Assembly: GCA_004009845.1 (NCBI GenBank)
Contig: RMBW01000150.1
Location: 1 to 54,504, forward strand
Length of the DNA stretch: 54,504 nucleotides
Origin: Davidsoniella eucalypti
Taxonomy: Eukaryota; Ascomycota; Sordariomycetes; Microascales; Ceratocystidaceae
Reading direction: 5' to 3'
Shown here piece by piece: positions 47,894 through 54,504 of this stretch. Position numbers and translations under genes: made by a program. The notes beneath the pieces were generated by a model that searched no databases, was not told the origin of the DNA, and was given only the letters and a program-made list of their open reading frames with translations. Within the stretch, counting starts at the first letter, position 1; each line of letters starts with the position of its first letter.

Positions 47894-48781
47894 GTGCCTT
47901 GGGGTTTTATCAGTATCCCAGGGCCGCTTTGCCCCCTTGGCTAAGTTTTGCTTGCATCTTGTTTCTTTCCTCGTCGTTTCTTTTTCTTCCTGTGTCCTTG
48001 CTGCCTCTGCATTATACCTCTTTGAATTGGAAAATATGAGTTAGTGCCTTGCTCCAGGTCAAATTATTTCCTTGGCCGTGGTCTACTTCAGTTTTTTTCT
48101 ATCCTGTGCTGGCGTTGGTTTTTTTAATGATATTAAGAAAGCCGCTGAGGAACGACAAGTCCGCCTCTCTTCTTTCTGTTATTACTTTTATCTATTCATA
48201 TTCCCCCTTTCTCTATTTACTCTTATTTCTGAATCAATGGCATGGACTTGTCGATTCTCAACTCTCACTCCACATATGGCTAGCATAGGAACATATATGT
48301 CCGTCAGTTTTCTTTCTGTTTGCACTTTTCTTATTACCTTGGCACATATACCACGATAAACGGACCACTACATACATGCATAAGTATATGATCGTAGTTA
48401 GATACGACGAGACAATGATGGTGATGTTCTGGAGGTGTCAAGTCTTATCAAAAAGATGGAGGGGGGTTATTAATCAGAGACGACGGTCTCTATAGAGACT
48501 CGTCGACTTACTTGCTTGCCCCTTTAATATTTGTTATTGTGGTTGACTTATAATGCATTCTATTTCTTTTCAATAAAATTGCTTAATTGAACCCTTTTCA
48601 AGAAAAAAAAAGTAAGATAGTATGTTTATTAATCATAATAAGAGGTGGCATCTATGACCTTGGCAATGTCGTATAAATCAACTAACATGTTATACGTTGA
48701 CCCAAGTGTTTTGCATGATACTAACATGTGCTTTCTCTTTCTTTGGCTACTCTCAGATACTATAGTCGCTTGAACAGCAGT
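47894..48781. other. Convergent 3' intergenic region
   Basis: Between cdc11 (+) and the Bax-inhibitor gene (-). T-rich at first, with hydrophobic Phe/Leu/Ser frames arising from the C/T bias. No gene, RNA or repeat recognised. Confidence 0.6.
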
Positions 48782-49861
48782 TTAGTTATCACTCTGACTG
48801 TTCAGAATGCGGAGAATAGCAAGGAACAGGTTGATAATATCCAAGTATAGAGTGATAGCAGCGGCAATCTCCTCCTCGACATGAAGCTTACGCATGACCA
48901 GCTGGGTATCGATAAGGATGTAGACGGAGAAGATGACAGCGGAGATGGCGCCGTACATGAGCTCCGCGGTAGAGCTGTAAGGGAAGAACATGTACATGAA
49001 GCTAAACATAACGAGGCCCCACAGGAAGCTAGAGGCGTATGCCTGCCAGGCGGTGAAATCATACTTGGATTGGCAGGCGAAGGCAGTAAGGAAGACAAAG
49101 ATTCCGGCGGTCAGAACGGCGGCGTTCATGACGATACCAACGTCATAGTAGGATACGATGACGCCGATGGTATATGCTTCGGTCAGAGTAAAGGCACTTA
49201 GGAGTACCAAGTTCATGGGGTAAGATTTACGTTTCCAGTAAGTAGCGCCCATGAAACCCATAGCTGAAAACATCTACAGAGACAGAAAGAACCCGTGTTA
49301 GTATGCGAAAGATATTGCGCCTAACCTAACTAGGAACTAGGAGGGGATATAACAGGATGCCGAGATACTTACAGATACAAATACTAGACCTGGATGCGAC
49401 TGCACCCAAGTCTTGTAGCCCTCGGACAGGAAACCCAGCGAACATGTCAGGGCAGTTGCGATAAGCTGGACTGTGAGGATGGCATACACTTTGCGCACGA
49501 ACTGGTTACGGATATCTAGAGTAGCTTCAGCTACAGAGCCGCCGAACTATAGTAGCAAAAGAGAGACGTTAGTGGATTTCTTAGACAAGAGAGTAGTCGA
49601 GTAAGAGGTGTAAGATGCGCTTAATATGCGACAAGATGGGAGATTCCTTGTCATAGTAGAGATAAAGAAATCAAACTAAGCCGAACTAAATAGTTCACAT
49701 ACCTTGAAATCGTCGGGGATATTGTCGTCGCTGGTCCGAGGGACACCGCCGTACACACCGGCTTCGGACGACGACCCCGCGGCAGACTGGTATGCGGGCG
49801 GTGCAGTGGTATACTCATCGGGATCGACGGTGGGTGCCTTTGAGTACTTAGCGCTAGCCAT
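48782..49861 (-). CDS. bxi1: Bax inhibitor-1 / TMBIM family membrane protein
   Basis: Three exons (49861-49703, 49546-49373, 49273-48782) join in frame to 274 residues. The first 53 residues are a soluble Pro/Ser/Tyr-rich segment ending before the first intron. Exon 2 begins FGGSVAEATLDIRNQFVRKVY, the usual lead into helix 1. Six to seven hydrophobic helices follow (approximately 73-95, 105-123, 132-155, 160-178, 190-212, 218-240, and a short C-terminal re-entrant helix). The family block YGAISAVIFSVYILIDTQLV contains the conserved Asp near the pore, and the tail block TLYLDIINLFLAILRIL is typical. Yeast Bxi1/Ybh3 sits in the ER and vacuole and affects calcium release, the unfolded protein response and cell death. 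An AGGGTT cluster lies about 350-385 bp upstream of the start. Confidence 0.93.
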
Positions 49862-52800
49862 AGTGGGGGAGGTTGATGTTGTTCGTGTTCGTAAGGGGAA
49901 AATTGATATTTAATATTCTAGTCTATTTTGTTGTATCAAAAGAGAATATGAGGAACTATGTTTCGTCGCAATAGGTCGGGGGTTATTTCTCGATTATCGA
50001 AATGGTGATGTGTGGAAATTACGAGAGAAGGTAGGAAAAAAAAAGAATGTAAAAGAAGAAATATTGGCGTTTTGATTTAGCTCGCGACAGGCTTACTTTA
50101 TGAAGTGATAACTAGTAAAAGCGTCAGCAGATAATCGGCTTCGCCAGGCGATGACGCTGGTTGGAGAAGACGCCACATATGCGCCACACATTGTGGGTAA
50201 GTTCATATAGGGTTGGGGGATGCTTATTAGGGTTATATATAGGGTTTGTCGGGATCATGAAAGCTCTATCAGCATGGGCTGGATCATGGTCTTGAAAATT
50301 GGGGTTTGTGTATGGTATATATGTAGAAGGCCATACTTCCGCACATGGCCCCACCGACTACTAGCTGATAGCTGTATCTTTCTTACCCCTTGAAGATGTT
50401 CCTTTAGGTCGCAGTCGTAAAACATACGATAAGGCAGCCGAATCAACATTTAGTTGTACAATCCTCCAGCTTAGCGTATACCAATGGGAACCAATTTTTT
50501 TTTGCCTTAGTCGCACACACCATACCCAAATATGAACGACATTATACGAAAGTGAAAAGATAGGGCAGATTTGTTGAAGAAGAAAGTTAGTTGATAGGGA
50601 TGAGAAACAAGGCAAGGGATTCAAATAATCAAGTCGGATTTTGGCGGATTCTGATGTCCCGATGGGCGGATAAGGACGCCACTAACGGGGGTTCTTTGAC
50701 TTGCTTACATTAGCTTGAATGTTATAAACCCATATGTTAAGTATGGAAACCGCTCCCTGGAACTCGTGAGCTGACTAGATACCAGCGGATGAAACAAACA
50801 TTAAAAGCATTCGGACTTTGGGTTGTTCTCCGTGAATAGAAATATACACATTATAATGGATTGAGGATTTTTCTGTATACAAACATGTTGATTGAATATA
50901 ACGGTAGGAAATAAAAGAAAAGCCACGGCTTGTGTATGCTCGAGTAAGCTTGTATCATTTTGTTTAAAGTTACGCCGATGGACAAGTCAACACGTACCGA
51001 AACGCGGAAATAGGGGAAGAAATAGAACAGTACAGAAGACTTGGCGTATGCTTAATATGGAATTACAAGTGATAAACATTAATCTTGTCAACAAGGGCAT
51101 GTCTAGTCTTGACCTATCGTGTAAAATGCCAACTTATATGTACACTTAGCTGACTTCAAAGACCGGACGAACAAGCATTCAAACTACAACATATGATTAT
51201 GAGCAAGGGCATGTGAGCTGTATCTGTATTCAGAGGATTATTTTCGACGCTGGGTTGAGCAGTCCTGATACGCTTGTTCTTCCTCACGGCTACTGAACAA
51301 AGGAAGTCCGATCTTTGTGAGTTGATATTAGAGCGGTAGAGCACGAAAGACAAACAGGATGACATATGTCTGTAAGGTGACAATGAGATGGCTCAAACCA
51401 ACAACAAGAAGAAGGGGATCTTTCAGAGTGGACATATGCCCTTTGTCTAAGTTCGCTCTAAGCGAACAAAAGCTCGTTAGAAGGGACAAACGAGAAAGTG
51501 CAAGTCAAGCTTGGGGCAACATGTAGATTGATTCGCTATATTGGTCAACGGATAGGAATAGTGAGTAGGAAGAATAAGATAAAAAAGTAACAATGATATG
51601 CGGCAGACGAGGTGGTCGTTTTCTTTGCATGCTCACTTGTTGTTTGATTATCAGTCTCTGATTAGAGAGGTCATGGAGATATCTAAAACCTCCGTACTAA
51701 GATTCAGGGTTCGTTCTCTTTCTGTATCTTCTAGCGCATAAAATGACTAGCAAAGCCTTGATTTGATTTGATTATATTTAACGTCTACCTGAGTCTAGCA
51801 AAGCCTTGTTTTCTGGCTTATTCATATGTAGACAGCCGGCTATAATTTTGGAGCAAACAGGCACATAGCTTCTGTATTGAGCCGTGCCGTTAGTCTTTCT
51901 TGCTAGAAAATAGAAGGTCAATAAAGTTGCTGTATCGAGCCAAGTTCCATTTCAACTTTTAGGGCCCAGGCGAGTAGCCAATGGTGACGTACGGATCTCC
52001 CTCCACCAAGCCAAGGAAGGCCAGGGGCTTTTTCACTAGTGACAATCGCACGTTCCTTACGATGGATGGACGTTGCTAGTGAGAGGCGATCAGTATTAGT
52101 ACATATAGTAGAGTATGTATGTATAGAACACAAAGGTGTATCTTAGTACATTTTGCTTACTATGTATCTTCAATGGCTTAAGTTGTTTATGTAGTAGCTA
52201 AATAGGCGAGAATCGCTGGCCTGTAGCACATTAGCAACATCACATTGCTTTAAGCTTTCTTTAGACTGTTGATTTGACGCGTCTAAAATCTGCTGGAGCC
52301 ACAAGGCACCGACGTAAGCATTTTAGACTCGAGGCATTAGAATGGATTGATAGTCGGAGTTGACATGCCATTATGTTATGAACTGATGTATAGAATCCTA
52401 AAATTAAAACAGAAAGCCTGGCAGTTGCTCTGCGTCTAACCTGAGAATCGGTAGATGCAACTACTCTTCTGGAAACCGCACACTTGTCCTCTCCTCTTGC
52501 ACAATTGGAAGATTGTACTGACTTTTTTGTATTTTTGTAAAATAAAAAAATGTATTTTTTATTTGACTCTCTTCACTATTCTTTATCTTCCTCTATTCTA
52601 TTCCACAAACCAATGACTGGACCAAAAACTTGGTCTCCTCCGTTCCAGCCATCAAACGAAGTTCGTTGCAATTCGCTATTGCTGTAGCAAATCTCATTGT
52701 TTTTGCTGCACTTTGACTTGGCTTTTCTAGCTGACTAGGGCGCCCCGAACGCTAGCCAATCCAAGCCAAATCGTGCCCATCCGCTTCCCGAGCATCGCCA

Positions 52801-53678
52801 ATCCTACAGAACCAAGTCCATCTGTTGTTGGCACCTCTGAGATCTTCCTGAATCTTGGCCTGGCACCTGCCGTTTCTCTTCTTCCAAGCACTAGATTGTA
52901 TACGCTTCTTGACAGCGTGCCCTACGTTGTAGCAAAACACCTGCTAGACGTATATTTTGTAGGCATTGGCCTCACCAAACTTGCTTCTCCTACTAAAATT
53001 GATAGCGCCTGTCTCCCCCTACAAGGCACGCCTACGCTCACTAGCATTAGCATCCTTCCATCGACCGACCGGCCCTATACTCAACATATCAACATTAGTT
53101 AGCACTCTCAACTATACATAGCGCGCTGTGTCCCAAATTAATGAAAGTCTAGTCTACACACCTTCTTTCCGTCTTCGTTCTTGGTACTGCGATCTCTGGT
53201 TTCTGCCGTACATCTTATTATTACTTTTTTTTTCTCTCAAGTTCCCTCCCCCCCACACCGGAAACACGGCTGCCACCTTCTTGCCGACAAAGCAATTTTC
53301 TGTCATTTCTATTCTCTTTCTAGCTCTTCCTTGCTGCTTGCTTCTGTCTTTGCTTCGCTTCGCTTTTCCCTGCTTGGGGTCTTTTCATCAATCCCATCCA
53401 TCCATCGCCCGCCGCTACCCACCGCCGAACTCAGGCGCGCTCTCTTTTTATATATACGTTTTTTTTTTTCTCTAGGTCGATCGACTACTGTAACTATCGA
53501 TCGAATCACGAGCTTCACTCCTTTCACTTTTTCTCTTCTGCCTCTGCCACGTAAATATACGCTCTTCCCTTTGCTTCTCAACACCAATTTTCGTCTGAGA
53601 ACAACTTATAAGGCGTGTGCCTACCCTCCACCCCTTATTCGCCGGTTGTACACAACACAACTATTCTCGACTATAACC
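49862..53678. other. Long intergenic region, no supported gene
   Basis: 3.8 kb between the divergent Bax-inhibitor and ceramide synthase genes. Open frames of 60-115 codons show no motif. Features seen: the AGGGTT cluster (50,209-50,246); a 14-bp direct repeat CTAGCAAAGCCTTG at 51747-51760 and 51795-51808; an A/T tract near 52,525-52,565 that is nearly self-complementary; and strong C/T-rich leader DNA at 53,160-53,660. A 109-codon frame at 52773-53102 has no recognisable content. Confidence 0.55.
50209..50246 (+). promoter_or_regulatory. Three AGGGTT motifs upstream of bxi1
   Basis: AGGGTT at 50209-50214, 50229-50234 (within TTAGGGTTA) and 50241-50246, all in the same orientation, that is AACCCT on the coding strand of bxi1. 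The motif resembles telomere-repeat sites that Tbf1-type Myb factors bind in promoters. Position about 350-385 bp before the start codon fits a proximal promoter. Confidence 0.35.
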
Positions 53679-54504
53679 ATGGCGTCTCCTCCGGCTATCG
53701 AGTTAACGTCCGAATGGGCACCAAACGACGTCACAAACCATCACGGCCCGCTGTATGCCAGTCGCAAGCGTCGCTCTGGTATCATCTCCAGAAAACCTAT
53801 CAAGTACCCCGAGACTCTGATGGAACAGCTGCCTATTTGGTTTGTTGAGAACCAGATCAGTACGTTACTAGCCCTTTAAACTCCTATAGTTGGCTTCCAT
53901 GTCTTTTAGAACACAATGGCACGTCAATGGCACATCGTCAGACTGTACGATGAATTACTGGCCTTGGTATATAGCCTTGTCTTGCTACCATTAATCATTG
54001 CCGTTGCCAGCATACGCACATACATAACAAGGAGGAGCTCTTTATGCTAACCGTATTTCCTCTTGCTTAGGCTTCTCGTTCAACCTTCTCGCGCTGCTCT
54101 TCCTTGCTGATGCTTGTCTCCCCAACCCGCCCCTACACCCGAAAGTTCTTCACCCTATCTTACCACAATGGCCAGTCCGACAAGTACGCCGCTGGCTTTG
54201 ACGATGCTTACTTCATTACCTTCTGCGTCGTACTCTTCACCTTCTTGCGTGCTAGTGTCATGCAGTATCTCTTAACTCCCCTGGCTCGCCTGGGCGGTAT
54301 CACCCGGCTTAAGATGCAGGCTCGCTTCACTGAGCAGGCCTGGCTTCTAGTTTACTATGGCGTTTTCTGGACCTTTGGCATGGTGAGTAGTATACTCAGT
54401 TCTACGTGACTTCAATGTCGCATGTGATAGCTCTATAGAACATCCAAAACTAACCTGACCAATCTTTAGTACATCTACTATACGTCCGCTTACTGGATGA
54501 ACAT
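53679..54504 (+). CDS. lag1: Ceramide synthase (LAG1 family), partial, with apparent frameshift
   Basis: The gene runs off the right edge. Exons: 53679-53859, 54071-54382 and 54470 onward. The start lies in ACCATGGCG after a C/T-rich leader. The N-terminus contains PIKYPETLMEQLPIWFVENQ, and exon 2 starts SFSFNLLALLFLADACLP, a first transmembrane helix. Later come RPYTRKFFTLSYHNG, FITFCVVLFTFLRASVMQYL and FTEQAWLLVYYGVFWTFGM, and exon 3 begins YIYYTSAYWMN, all typical of fungal Lag1/Lac1 proteins. The two halves of exon 2 are in different frames: one base too many lies at or near the CCCC run at 54120-54123. No intron can explain it. It may be a sequencing error or a true mutation. The enzyme N-acylates sphingoid bases in the ER. 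The catalytic TLC His motif lies beyond the window. Confidence 0.88.

Noticed and set aside
21009..53678. A functional polarity or membrane gene cluster
   Set aside because: The genes have separate promoters, mixed strands and housekeeping roles; shared theme alone does not show a cluster.

Overview
The window looks like nuclear DNA of a filamentous ascomycete (Pezizomycotina, probably close to Sordariomycetes). The evidence is: short GT-AG introns of about 50-300 nt with GTAAGT/GTACGT donors and CTAAC branch sites; a single dispersed 5S rRNA gene rather than one in an rDNA array; pyrimidine-rich leaders; and proteins typical of that group. I joined exons by hand from splice signals, reading-frame continuity and protein family knowledge. 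No search was run.

Layout. 1-21,008 is a gene-poor stretch whose only certain gene is a 5S rRNA (15,145-15,263); it also holds a palindromic (AT)17 tract, poly-C runs and hairpins. 21,009-24,143 holds an unrecognised 269-residue protein (+) and the V-ATPase subunit c' gene vma11 (-). 24,852-26,774 is a 5'-truncated Tad-like non-LTR retrotransposon on the minus strand with an exact 14-bp target-site duplication and a (TAAA)5 tail. It sits in the shared upstream region of vma11 and the next gene. 28,400-32,529 encodes a Rom2-type Rho1 GEF (DEP, DH, PH, CNH). 33,822-36,138 encodes a DUF255/SPATA20-like protein. 36,661-38,634 (-) encodes the dynein light intermediate chain. 40,007-41,238 encodes the RES-complex splicing factor Ist3. 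41,746-43,347 (-) encodes an Hsv2-type PROPPIN. 46,034-47,893 encodes a Cdc11/AspA-type septin. 48,782-49,861 (-) encodes a Bax-inhibitor-1 family membrane protein. 53,679 to the window end is a ceramide synthase gene, cut by the window edge and carrying an apparent +1 frameshift.

How the genes relate. They are ordinary eukaryotic housekeeping genes, each with its own promoter; I see no operon or biosynthetic cluster. Several act in polarised growth and membrane traffic (Rho1 GEF, septin, dynein subunit, V-ATPase, ceramide synthase), but nothing in the sequence shows that the neighbourhood is functional. I did not find a convincing new biological system. The items most worth checking are the retrotransposon insertion in a divergent promoter, the ceramide synthase frameshift, the missing second cysteine in the DUF255 protein, the LSU-rRNA-like fragment near 44,955, and the 21-kb gene desert.
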